NCBI GenBank assembly: GCA_045579305.1
Contig: JAZNLY010000057.1
Location: 1 to 11,705 of the forward strand
Length of the DNA stretch: 11,705 nt
DNA from: Fimenecus sp045579305
GTDB lineage: Bacteria; Bacillota; Clostridia; Oscillospirales; Acutalibacteraceae
Direction: 5' to 3'
The translations under genes and the position numbers were made by a program. This document shows positions 1-6,061 of this stretch, in pieces (within the stretch, counting starts at the first letter, position 1; each line of letters starts with the position of its first letter). The notes beneath the pieces were generated by a model that did no database searches, had not been told where the DNA came from, and saw nothing but the letters and a program-made list of their open reading frames with translations.

Positions 1-137
1 CCCCTGAAAGGGGAGCTGTCGAGCGTTAGCGAGACTGAGGGGTTTGTTATTGAATTATATAACCCCTCTGTCACTTCGTGACATCTCCCCTTTCAGGGGA
101 GACAAGATAATTAATTTATCCCGACAAATTATAATTT
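1..137. repeat. Structured palindromic repeat, left copy (inverted relative to the right edge)
   Basis: This segment is the reverse complement of 11565-11701; by my alignment 134 of 137 bases agree, with the three mismatches between positions 111 and 120. The core (1-101) is bounded by copies of a 17-bp palindrome, CTCCCCTTTCAGGGGAG, complete at 85-101 and cut by the window edge at 1-15. Inside are a perfect 6-bp hairpin with a 3-nt loop (TGTCAC/GTGACA, 69-83), an inner GAGGGG...CCCCTC pair and an A+T-rich centre. There is no ORF. The form suggests a small non-autonomous MITE-like or REP-like element. Homology continues about 36 bp past the core, so the full unit may be larger than it. The family name is unknown to me. 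Confidence 0.85.
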
Positions 138-155
138 ACCCGTGGAATTGAACTC

Positions 156-183
156 AAAAAAGACGGAGTCTTTTGACTCCGTC
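156..183 (-). terminator. Rho-independent terminator after the GH30 gene
   Basis: Read on the minus strand, a perfect 9-bp stem (GACGGAGTC/GACTCCGTC) with an AAAA loop is followed at once by six T residues. It begins about ten bases after the GH30 stop codon, so it ends that transcript. Confidence 0.93.
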
Positions 184-192
184 AGATTTGTT

Positions 193-1761
193 TTATTCAA
201 AAACAACTGTTGTAATGCTCTTTGCAGGGATTACAATTTTTGTTTTTTCGCCTGAATAAGTTTCTTCAAGTTGTTTTTCCTGAGTAGTGGTGATAACTGT
301 CATATTTTCACGGTCAACCTTGAATTTGACTTCTCGGTCTTCGCCTTCATTTGTAATTACAGTTACAACTTTACCGTCAGGAGTAAGGAATGAAACAACA
401 TTTGTAATGTAATTTGCCTCTACTATATTTCCTTCTGCATCCTTTTCTTCAATATAGTCGTAAATATTCTTTGTAGTTCCCACAACTTTGCTTCCCACAG
501 GAATGTACTTTGAGAAATGGGCAACGGCGTAATATCTCATGGGAATTTTAATATCACTGATGTTTCCGTCAGTAGCAACCAGAAGTCCGTCGGAATATTC
601 CTTACCATCTGTACCGATACCGATACCATTCACGCCAACCCACGCTGTCCAGGAGTCAACATGTGTGAAATTGATATCATTTGCCATAACCCTTGCCTGA
701 AGAATTGCGCCATCAATTGAATCAATCGGCGCTTCACAAGGAAGGTGGCACCATTCTGACATTTCAACAGGAAGGTCAGTAATGTTTTCCTCAATCCAGT
801 TACCAAGTCCTATTTTATTCTGCACATTGTTATCCGTCCAGTAGCTATGATATGAAAGATTGCCGAGGTATGGACGGATTTCAGGGTCATTGTACATATA
901 TTCGAACCATTCGTAAGTTCTGTGACCGATTTCACCTGATTCAGGGCCTGAAAGAAGAACACCTTCAATATTTCTCTCTGCCATTTCCTTTGCAAAGGCT
1001 CTGTAAACGCCATAGATTTCTTCCGAGCCATAGAAACAACCTTCCTGACCGGCATAACCACCGTTACCCCAGGACCAGTTTGGCTCATTGATAGGACTTA
1101 TGTATTTTACAGGAACACCTTTTTCAATGAAATATTCAGTAATTGTAAGGAAGTAATCGGCATAAGCTTCGTAGTTTTCTTCAGGAAGATTACAAACCCA
1201 CCAGTTATCATTACCACCTGTTTTATTGTTTCTTGTCAATGAATAATGAGGAGAATTTGCAAAAAGAACAACTGTATCTATACATCCATAAGAAAGACAA
1301 AGGTCCATAAATGCTTGAGCATTTGCATCTCGTGTAAAGTCATAATACCCTGTTTCTGTTTCGTAGTCATAAACATAGAAGCTTTCGCTTCTTCTCCATG
1401 GGTCCCAGATTGTGTCTTTAAAATTATCCTTTGAACCTGCACCGATATTATAACGATAGATATTGAGCCCAAGACCTTCTTCACTATAAAGAAGCTTTGC
1501 GATTTCTTCGGCATTTTCACCATTACCGGCAACCTGTGACCACCAGCAGGATGAACAACCGAAGCCGTCAAATTCATCGCTTTGCTCTTCAAGATTAATA
1601 GTGAGTGTCATATTGTGGTCATAGGATTTTTCTGCATACCAACCCATAATATCCTGTTCCCAAGATGGGAAGAAGAATAACAGAATTGATACGATTGCTG
1701 ACAATGGAACCAACGTTCTCATTTTAATACTGCCTTTATCTTTTGTCTGAGTCCTTTTCAT
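193..1761 (-). CDS. Glycoside hydrolase family 30-like enzyme, exported or membrane-anchored
   Basis: A 522-aa retaining glycosidase of clan GH-A, probably GH30. The barrel starts with a GFGCSSCWW motif (residues 67-74) and a GLNIYRYNIGAG strand (97-108). The acid/base is very likely Glu226 in INEP, and the nucleophile probably Glu336 in EMSEW, a spacing typical of the family. Residues from about 418 on are beta-rich, matching the side beta-sandwich of GH30. The N-terminus is basic, then hydrophobic (about 16-33), without a clear AxA cleavage site, so it may be a signal anchor. The substrate cannot be fixed; GH30 includes beta-1,6-galactanases, xylanases, glucosidases and fucosidases, and the motifs look nearest to the galactanase type (weak inference). 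The start at 1761 has an AGGAG site six to seven bases upstream; an internal Met14 is a weaker alternative. It lies 60 bp after hpf, beyond a terminator, and no strong promoter of its own is seen. Confidence 0.85.
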   Translation of the reverse strand: MKRTQTKDKGSIKMRTLVPLSAIVSILLFFFPSWEQDIMGWYAEKSYDHNMTLTINLEEQSDEFDGFGCSSCWWSQVAGNGENAEEIAKLLYSEEGLGLNIYRYNIGAGSKDNFKDTIWDPWRRSESFYVYDYETETGYYDFTRDANAQAFMDLCLSYGCIDTVVLFANSPHYSLTRNNKTGGNDNWWVCNLPEENYEAYADYFLTITEYFIEKGVPVKYISPINEPNWSWGNGGYAGQEGCFYGSEEIYGVYRAFAKEMAERNIEGVLLSGPESGEIGHRTYEWFEYMYNDPEIRPYLGNLSYHSYWTDNNVQNKIGLGNWIEENITDLPVEMSEWCHLPCEAPIDSIDGAILQARVMANDINFTHVDSWTAWVGVNGIGIGTDGKEYSDGLLVATDGNISDIKIPMRYYAVAHFSKYIPVGSKVVGTTKNIYDYIEEKDAEGNIVEANYITNVVSFLTPDGKVVTVITNEGEDREVKFKVDRENMTVITTTQEKQLEETYSGEKTKIVIPAKSITTVVFE

Positions 1762-1773
1762 ATTTATCTCCTG

Positions 1774-1803
1774 AAAAAATCGGTGACGAGTTTCCCCGTC
1801 ACC
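1774..1803 (-). terminator. Rho-independent terminator after hpf, in the GH30 leader
   Basis: On the minus strand a 7-bp stem (GGTGACG/CGTCACC) with an 8-nt loop is followed by GATTTTTT. It starts about 19 bases after the hpf stop and ends just before the GH30 ribosome binding site, so GH30 would need read-through or a promoter overlapping this hairpin. Confidence 0.85.
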
Positions 1804-1821
1804 ATAATTTATTATTGCGAA

Positions 1822-2349
1822 TTATTCAAAATCGGGTTCAATAAGACCGTATCCACCATCGTTTCTTCTGTAAACAACGCAAACCTCATCAGTTTCTGCA
1901 TTACGGAACATATAGAACATGTGGCCAATCAGATTCATTTGTAAAATTGCTTCTTCAACTGTTTCAGGTTTTAAGACAACTGTTTTTGTTCTTACAACCT
2001 CTATATCCTCTTCTTCATCAGCATCATAACTTGCAAGAACATCGTCGAAAGAAACATCACGGAGCTTTTTCTCAATTCTTGTTTTGTTTTTTCTTATCTG
2101 ACGTACAAGAGAATCAACACACATATCAAGTGCGTCTTCCAAATCATCACTGCGCTCCTGTGCACGGAAAATCATACTTTTCTTTGAAAGAGTTATTTCG
2201 CAGATTTTCTGATTTTTCTCAACAGTGGCTGTGATTTTAGCCGTTGCGTCCGGTCCAAAGAATTTTTCAACCTTACGAAGTTTTTCTTCGGCCCTTTCTT
2301 TGAAGTTCTCTCTTGGTGTGCATTTGCGTCCAACAATAGTAATATTCAC
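1822..2349 (-). CDS. hpf: Ribosome hibernation promoting factor, long form
   Basis: A 175-aa protein that binds the 30S subunit and drives formation of inactive 100S ribosome dimers in stationary phase or stress. The N-terminal HPF/RaiA domain (about 1-100; NITIVGRK start, DDLEDALDMCVDSLVRQI near 68-86) is joined by an acidic linker (about 103-117) to the C-terminal dimerisation domain (about 118-173; VVLKPETVEEAILQMNLIGH, and the YGLIEP end). This two-domain length marks the long form of Firmicutes. I choose the GTG at 2349: AAAGGAG lies eight bases upstream, and the next N-terminal ATG (2427) falls inside the promoter. The 5' leader can form a 7-bp AGATAAA/TTTATCT hairpin (2378-2401). It appears monocistronic, with its own promoter and terminator; hpf is often near secA, which is not the case here. 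Confidence 0.95.
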   Translation of the reverse strand: MNITIVGRKCTPRENFKERAEEKLRKVEKFFGPDATAKITATVEKNQKICEITLSKKSMIFRAQERSDDLEDALDMCVDSLVRQIRKNKTRIEKKLRDVSFDDVLASYDADEEEDIEVVRTKTVVLKPETVEEAILQMNLIGHMFYMFRNAETDEVCVVYRRNDGGYGLIEPDFE

Positions 2350-2407
2350 AACGACATCTCCTTTGCCATTTAATTTCAGATAAAACTTTTTAGCTTTATC
2401 TACTATT

Positions 2408-2437
2408 ATAATAGCATATATGCACATAAATTGTAAA
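2408..2437 (-). promoter_or_regulatory. Probable sigma-A promoter of hpf
   Basis: On the minus strand, TTTACA (2432-2437) is separated by 18 bp from TATTAT (2408-2413), which is preceded by TGC and so forms an extended -10. The spacer contains a 10-bp palindrome, GCATATATGC (2415-2424), of unknown role. The promoter lies in the gap between the fumarate hydratase gene and the hpf GTG start. Confidence 0.65.
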
Positions 2438-2463
2438 GAGTTTTTATATTATTTGTTCACTTT

Positions 2464-3306
2464 TTACAAAGTTATACTCTTATGTCGTGTAACATGGCAT
2501 CCCACATTCACTGCAACGGGAAGTCCTGCAATATGAGTAGGTGCAGTTTCAATATTCACCGCAAGTGCAGTTGTTTTTCCACCGAATCCCTGAGGTCCGA
2601 CATCGGTTTCATTCACCTTTTCAAGCATTTCTTTTTCAAGCTGAGCATAGAATTCTTTTTCGTGATGCTGACTGACACTTCTGCAAAGAGCATTTTTTGA
2701 AAGTAATGCACACTGTTCAAAATCGCCACCAATACCAACACCGAGCACAATTGGCGGACAAGGGTTTCCACCTGCAATTTTTACAGTTTCAACCACAAAA
2801 TCAACAATATCTTCCTTCGTTGCAGATGGTGTAAACATTTTAATCCGACTCATATTCTCACTGCCGAAGCCTTTTGGTGCAACAGTCAGTTTAACCTTTT
2901 CCCCATCAACAATTCTTGTGTGAATAATTGCCGGAGTATTATCGTTTGTATTTGTTCTTTCCAGGGGGTCTGCCACAACGGATTTTCGTAAAAGCCCTTC
3001 GCAATAGCCCTGACGGACACCCTCATTGATTGCGTCTTCAAAACTACCATCGGCAATATGCACATCCTGACCAATTTCTGCGAAAACAACTGCAATACCG
3101 GTATCCTGACAGATAGGAATATCCAACTCCTTCGCTGCATCAAGATTTCGAAGCAAATCACCCATCACTGCCTTTGGCAATTCCTTTTCTTCCTTTTTAT
3201 GTCCACAAGAAATGCATTCGACCAAATCATCCGGTAAAATCTTGTTGGCAGAGATACATAAATCCCTGATAGCCTGTGTAATCTGTGAACAACTGATTTC
3301 TCGCAT
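2464..3306 (-). CDS. Class I fumarate hydratase alpha subunit (tartrate dehydratase-like), beta subunit absent
   Basis: A 280-aa alpha subunit of a two-subunit [4Fe-4S] hydratase, which interconverts fumarate and malate in the cytosol. The cluster ligands are probably Cys66 (ICQDTG), Cys183 (GGNPCPP) and Cys270 (VGCHVTRHK); their spacing resembles that of E. coli FumA. Other family motifs are GFGSENMSR (146-154), GVGIGGDFEQC (189-199) and GPQGFGGKTTALAV (237-250). It ends where alpha subunits end, so it is complete rather than a truncated fused enzyme. L-tartrate dehydratase alpha is the main alternative. The start at 3306 has an AAGGTGAG site just upstream. It follows the yabR terminator by only a few bases, and no clear promoter is seen. 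The beta gene, normally adjacent, is not in the window: hpf follows downstream and yabR precedes it. Confidence 0.92.
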   Translation of the reverse strand: MREISCSQITQAIRDLCISANKILPDDLVECISCGHKKEEKELPKAVMGDLLRNLDAAKELDIPICQDTGIAVVFAEIGQDVHIADGSFEDAINEGVRQGYCEGLLRKSVVADPLERTNTNDNTPAIIHTRIVDGEKVKLTVAPKGFGSENMSRIKMFTPSATKEDIVDFVVETVKIAGGNPCPPIVLGVGIGGDFEQCALLSKNALCRSVSQHHEKEFYAQLEKEMLEKVNETDVGPQGFGGKTTALAVNIETAPTHIAGLPVAVNVGCHVTRHKSITL

Positions 3307-3318
3307 AAACTCACCTTA

Positions 3319-3346
3319 AACAAACAAAGGGCAGTACCACTGCCCT
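3319..3346 (-). terminator. Rho-independent terminator after yabR
   Basis: On the minus strand an 8-bp perfect stem (AGGGCAGT/ACTGCCCT) with a 3-nt loop is followed by TTTGTTTGTTT. It starts 8 bases after the yabR stop. The interrupted T tract may allow some read-through into the fumarate hydratase gene. Confidence 0.82.
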
Positions 3347-3353
3347 CTTATAA

Positions 3354-3812
3354 TTATTGTTTTGACCCTCTACGATAACCGGTGTTTCCACCACGTTTAT
3401 CGTTGAATTTCTTAAGGTCACTCATTTTATCTTCACTCTGTGCCTTAAACTTTGCCATCATATCCTCAAAAGACATAGGTGCTGAATTATCCTGCTGTGG
3501 AGCACCCTTCCAACCGCGATTTTCGTTGTTTTCGCGTCTTGGTTTTGCCGGTCTCTGTGGCTTTGGCTGCTCTTCCTGTGGCAACGCCTTTTTGATAGAA
3601 AGACTGATTTTTCCTTTTTCATTAATTTCGAGAACTTTAACTTTCACAGTATCGCCTTCTGAAAGATGTTCTGAAATATCGTTTACATATTCACTCGCCA
3701 CTTCAGAAATATGTACCATTCCGGATGCACCGTTTTCAAGTTTTACGAAAGCACCGAATTTTGTTATCCCTGTGACTGTTCCGTCATAGACTGAACCGAT
3801 GTCAATTTGCAT
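3354..3812 (-). CDS. yabR: S1-domain RNA-binding protein, YabR/general stress protein 13 type
   Basis: A 152-aa cytosolic protein with one N-terminal S1 (OB-fold) domain at about residues 2-76: GSVYDGTVTGITKFGAFVKL, GMVHISEV, and GDTVKVKVLEIN followed by KISLSIK. The rest is a basic, Pro/Gln/Asn-rich, probably disordered tail containing a short helical MSFEDMMAKFKAQSE segment (about 113-127). Such proteins bind RNA or ribosomes; the exact role is unsettled. Its position right after divIC matches B. subtilis yabR, which supports the name. The AGGAGG site lies a rather long 12-13 bases before the ATG at 3812. A nearer ATG at 3822 opens only a six-codon frame, across a 10-bp near-duplication. 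The gap after divIC is 20 bp, so they are probably cotranscribed. Confidence 0.9.
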   Translation of the reverse strand: MQIDIGSVYDGTVTGITKFGAFVKLENGASGMVHISEVASEYVNDISEHLSEGDTVKVKVLEINEKGKISLSIKKALPQEEQPKPQRPAKPRRENNENRGWKGAPQQDNSAPMSFEDMMAKFKAQSEDKMSDLKKFNDKRGGNTGYRRGSKQ

Positions 3813-3832
3813 AAATCTGCATATCCTCCTAA

Positions 3833-4144
3833 TTACGCACCAGGTGTAACATCATAGAACACTTTTTCACCCGGCATAATAAACCCTAATTTTTCACGAG
3901 CAATTTTTTCAATGTAATCGCCCTTGTCCTCACTGTCGAGAATTTCCTGAAGACGTTCATTTTCTTCAATCTGGGTTTCATAAGCAGAGTTTTTCTGTTC
4001 TAATTCGCCTTGACGTTCTTTATAAGAAAGCACATTTCCCACAATGGTAATAACAAAATAACCAACAAGCAAGATAATTCCCAAAGTAAGAATAAAACTT
4101 CTGGTTTGTTTACGCTTACCTGTTTTTGCTTTTGTCGTAGCCAT
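3833..4144 (-). CDS. divIC: Septum formation initiator, DivIC/FtsB family
   Basis: A 103-aa bitopic division protein, expected to join FtsL and DivIB/FtsQ in the divisome. A short basic cytoplasmic N-terminus (1-15) precedes one membrane span (about 16-36), an extracellular coiled coil (about 40-72) and the family's C-terminal motif, YIEKIAREKLGFIMPGEKVF (78-97). I take the ATG at 4144: an AAAGGAAA site lies at normal distance, whereas the in-frame GTG three codons earlier (4153) is only about three bases from that site. It lies 21 bp after yabQ and 20 bp before yabR, the same order as in B. subtilis. Transcription is likely from the yabP promoter and perhaps also from a vegetative promoter inside yabQ that I could not identify. 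Confidence 0.93.
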   Translation of the reverse strand: MATTKAKTGKRKQTRSFILTLGIILLVGYFVITIVGNVLSYKERQGELEQKNSAYETQIEENERLQEILDSEDKGDYIEKIAREKLGFIMPGEKVFYDVTPGA

Positions 4145-4165
4145 TGGTATCACTTTCCTTTCTTG

Positions 4166-4705
4166 TTAAGTCTCGTCATTTGCCTGATTTTGCTTTTTAC
4201 CATTTAGATTATACAACAAGTGCTTATTGACTTTCAAGAGGAATTTTGATTTATTTTTAATATTTTTGCTTGTTTTTCGACCTTTTTTGAGAATTTTGTC
4301 GCAAACTCTTTTCATTGTTGTAAAAAACCATTTAAAAGGGAAAAATAAAACACAAAAAATTCTTTTAAAACAACTTTTCGTAAATTCTATTATTTTACCA
4401 CTCAACGAAAAAATTATCGCACCTAACGAGAAATAATAAACAGCAAAACCTATTGCTTCTCCCAACAGTAAATAGAATCTCACCTGTCCTTCATTAACTG
4501 TAATGAAAAACAAAAAATCCGAGAATCCGAGAAAAATACAATAAAGCAAATCGAATATTATAATCACAGATTTTCTTTGCGATATGCTTATTCTTATTAT
4601 ACGGAAAACGTCATAAAAAATTCCCATTAAAAAACCCAGGCCCAAGGAAAGCAAGAAATTTTTCGTCTGTATGGCTAAACTTAATCCGTACAGGTAATTA
4701 GTCAT
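4166..4705 (-). CDS. yabQ: Spore cortex biosynthesis protein YabQ
   Basis: A 179-aa polytopic membrane protein. Hydrophobic segments lie at about 15-33, 48-70 and 76-100, with a fourth weaker one near 114-130, followed by a very basic Lys/Asn-rich tail. The conserved YabQ block is the first span with FLMGIFYDVFRIIR (about 26-38). In B. subtilis YabQ is made in the mother cell under sigma-E, sits in the outer forespore membrane and is needed for cortex formation; that role is carried over from the family. Its ATG overlaps the yabP stop by four bases (ATGA), which indicates translational coupling, and AAAGGTG inside yabP is the ribosome site. The tail is diverged and A+T-rich. Confidence 0.9.
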   Translation of the reverse strand: MTNYLYGLSLAIQTKNFLLSLGLGFLMGIFYDVFRIIRISISQRKSVIIIFDLLYCIFLGFSDFLFFITVNEGQVRFYLLLGEAIGFAVYYFSLGAIIFSLSGKIIEFTKSCFKRIFCVLFFPFKWFFTTMKRVCDKILKKGRKTSKNIKNKSKFLLKVNKHLLYNLNGKKQNQANDET

Positions 4706-4983
4706 CGGAGCACCTTTGCAAAAAAGCCTTTTGCCTGAGGTCGTGTATCCGTGTATGTAAGCGAAGATATTTCACCGTCAACCAGTAATTCCGTTTGCTC
4801 AAGATTTAATTTTGTGATATGCAGATTCCAACCACGGATTGTCAACTCACCCAAATCCGTATTTGCAATTATTGTCTGTTCATCAAACGAGTCAATGTCC
4901 GTCACACCCGAAACAGAAAGCTTTCGTCTGTCCTCCATAATTACGCTATGTGGCAGCTTAGGCATCTTTTTTTCGTCTGTCAT
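4702..4983 (-). CDS. yabP: Sporulation protein YabP
   Basis: A 93-aa protein of the YabP/YqfC family, close to the roughly 100 residues of B. subtilis YabP. Recognisable blocks are PHSVIMEDRRKLSVSGV (about 11-27), DSFDEQTIIANTDLGELTIRG (about 32-52) and LVDGEISSLTY (about 67-77). In B. subtilis it belongs to the sigma-E regulon with yabQ; its biochemical action is unknown, and it is predicted to be soluble. The ATG at 4983 follows GGGAGG by seven bases. It is the first gene of the yabP-yabQ-divIC-yabR run; yabO/hslR (S4 domain), which often precedes it, is absent here and is replaced by an unrelated surface-protein gene. Confidence 0.92.
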   Translation of the reverse strand: MTDEKKMPKLPHSVIMEDRRKLSVSGVTDIDSFDEQTIIANTDLGELTIRGWNLHITKLNLEQTELLVDGEISSLTYTDTRPQAKGFFAKVLR

Positions 4984-5005
4984 AAAAAAACCTCCCTTTT
5001 GATAA

Positions 5006-5034
5006 TGTTTATGTTATCACAGAGGGTTTTATTC
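5006..5034 (-). promoter_or_regulatory. Possible sigma-E promoter of yabP
   Basis: On the minus strand GAATAAA (5028-5034) and CATAAACA (5006-5013) are 14 bp apart. They approach the B. subtilis sigma-E elements KMATATT and CATAMAMT as I recall them (about 5/7 and 7/8). No good sigma-A promoter is seen there. The placement just before a gene known to be sigma-E controlled makes the match meaningful. Confidence 0.5.
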
Positions 5035-5070
5035 ACAAAAGAAAAAGCGAAATCCGAAGACTTCGCTTTT
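5035..5070 (-). terminator. Rho-independent terminator after the cohesin-like gene
   Basis: On the minus strand a 9-bp stem (AAAAGCGAA/TTCGCTTTT) with a 10-nt loop ends in a T-rich tract (CTTTTTCTTTTG). It begins about 17 bases after the stop codon at 5088. Confidence 0.82.
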
Positions 5071-5087
5071 AAATATTTCATTGAAAA

Positions 5088-5894
5088 TTATGCGATTGCA
5101 TCTGTGTTAGGGATAACAGGGTTTCTTGCATCGCCCAACATTGGGAGCACTTCTGTCTGAAGTACCTTACCACAATAAACACAAGAAATTGTTGCTACAC
5201 CATCTTTTGTTGCAGTTGCAGGAGTCTGTGTTTTCATAGCACCTGCCTTATGAGCTGTTGAATCGATTTCAATGAAGTCTTTTTCTTCAGCACCACAACG
5301 TGTACAGTTTCTGATTTTTTCACCCTTTTCAGAACAAGTAGGCTTCTTTAATCTTGCCCAAGTGCTCCATATATGACCGTCTGTGCAATAATCATCCGGC
5401 ACTACCGGTGGCTTGCTTGAAGGTACAGTAACAACAATTGATGATAACATAGCTTTCACACCATCTGTCACATTTACTTCCTTGCCATTGTCCAGGCAAT
5501 AAGCTTCAATAACATTAAGGCTTATTCTGCCGCCTGATGCTTTGACCTTTAATTTAACTGTAAACAAAGTTGTAGCATCATCACTGATATTAGATGCACT
5601 GATAAGAGCAAAACGAACCCTATTGTCATCAGTCTGAACAGAACTCATATCACCACTTGCTGCTTCTGCTGAAACAACTTCAAACTTATCAGCCGGGAAA
5701 TTCATATCTGCACTGAATGCACAGAGTTTTGATTTTTTTGATGTAGAAACAGTTACAGTGATAACCTCACCCACTGCTGCTGTTGTCTTGTCGGCAGTCA
5801 TAGTGATTTCAGGCACGTTGATTGCAGATGTTGCAAATGTAAACATGCTCAACAAAACCATTACTGCCAGAATAACGCTTGAAATTTTCTTCAT
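5088..5894 (-). CDS. Secreted protein with cohesin-like domain and two paired-Cys modules
   Basis: A 268-aa exported protein. Residues 1-24 form a signal peptide (KK, hydrophobic core, ATSA before INVPE). Residues about 28-156 look like a cohesin/carbohydrate-binding-type beta sandwich: ITMTADKTTAAVGEVITVTV, then FSADMNFPADKFEVVSA, and FTVKLKVKASG. After a Pro-rich linker come two modules with CxxC pairs: about 170-207 (GHIWSTWARLKKPTCSEKGEK, CTRCG) and about 213-254 (ATATKDGVATISCVYCGK, ending EVLPMLG). The same module type occurs in the protein encoded at 8598-9584. I see no dockerin, LPxTG motif, SLH domain or C-terminal span, so it may be released or held by binding. True cohesin activity is not shown; similar beta domains occur in many non-cellulosomal surface proteins. 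The ATG follows AAGGAAGG by about nine bases. It has its own consensus promoter and terminator. Confidence 0.75.
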   Translation of the reverse strand: MKKISSVILAVMVLLSMFTFATSAINVPEITMTADKTTAAVGEVITVTVSTSKKSKLCAFSADMNFPADKFEVVSAEAASGDMSSVQTDDNRVRFALISASNISDDATTLFTVKLKVKASGGRISLNVIEAYCLDNGKEVNVTDGVKAMLSSIVVTVPSSKPPVVPDDYCTDGHIWSTWARLKKPTCSEKGEKIRNCTRCGAEEKDFIEIDSTAHKAGAMKTQTPATATKDGVATISCVYCGKVLQTEVLPMLGDARNPVIPNTDAIA

Positions 5895-5963
5895 ATACGG
5901 ATACCTTCCTTTTGGGACATATGCCCGGGATTTTTATTTGTATAGTTATATTTCTTCTATCAA

Positions 5964-5992
5964 ATTATATCATTTTTACAAGCTTATGTCAA
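5964..5992 (-). promoter_or_regulatory. Consensus sigma-A promoter of the cohesin-like gene
   Basis: On the minus strand TTGACA (5987-5992) is followed after 17 bp by TATAAT (5964-5969), and TGA precedes the -10, giving an extended -10. This is a perfect consensus and predicts strong constitutive expression unless repressed. The start would lie about 60 bases before the gene. Confidence 0.9.
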
Positions 5993-6024
5993 CGACGTAT
6001 ACCACGAAATCAAGCAGAATTATG

Positions 6025-6050
6025 TTAACAAATTATTAATTTTAACAAAT
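6025..6050. repeat. Short direct repeat TTAACAAAT, twice, 17 bp apart
   Basis: TTAACAAAT occurs at 6025-6033 and 6042-6050, between the GH3 stop and the next gene's promoter (about 33 bp before its -35). The region is very A+T-rich, so chance is possible; a regulator site is the alternative. No convincing GH3 terminator is visible here. Confidence 0.4.
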
Positions 6051-6061
6051 GTAAACACTAT

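Noticed and set aside
2350..2427. N-terminal extension of hpf from the ATG at 2427
   Set aside because: It lies inside the promoter region, has no homology to HPF, and a GTG with a strong ribosome site begins exactly at the family's conserved start.
5088..5894. Scaffoldin or cellulosome cluster
   Set aside because: Only one weak cohesin-like domain is present; no dockerin is seen in GH30, GH3 or any other protein of the window.
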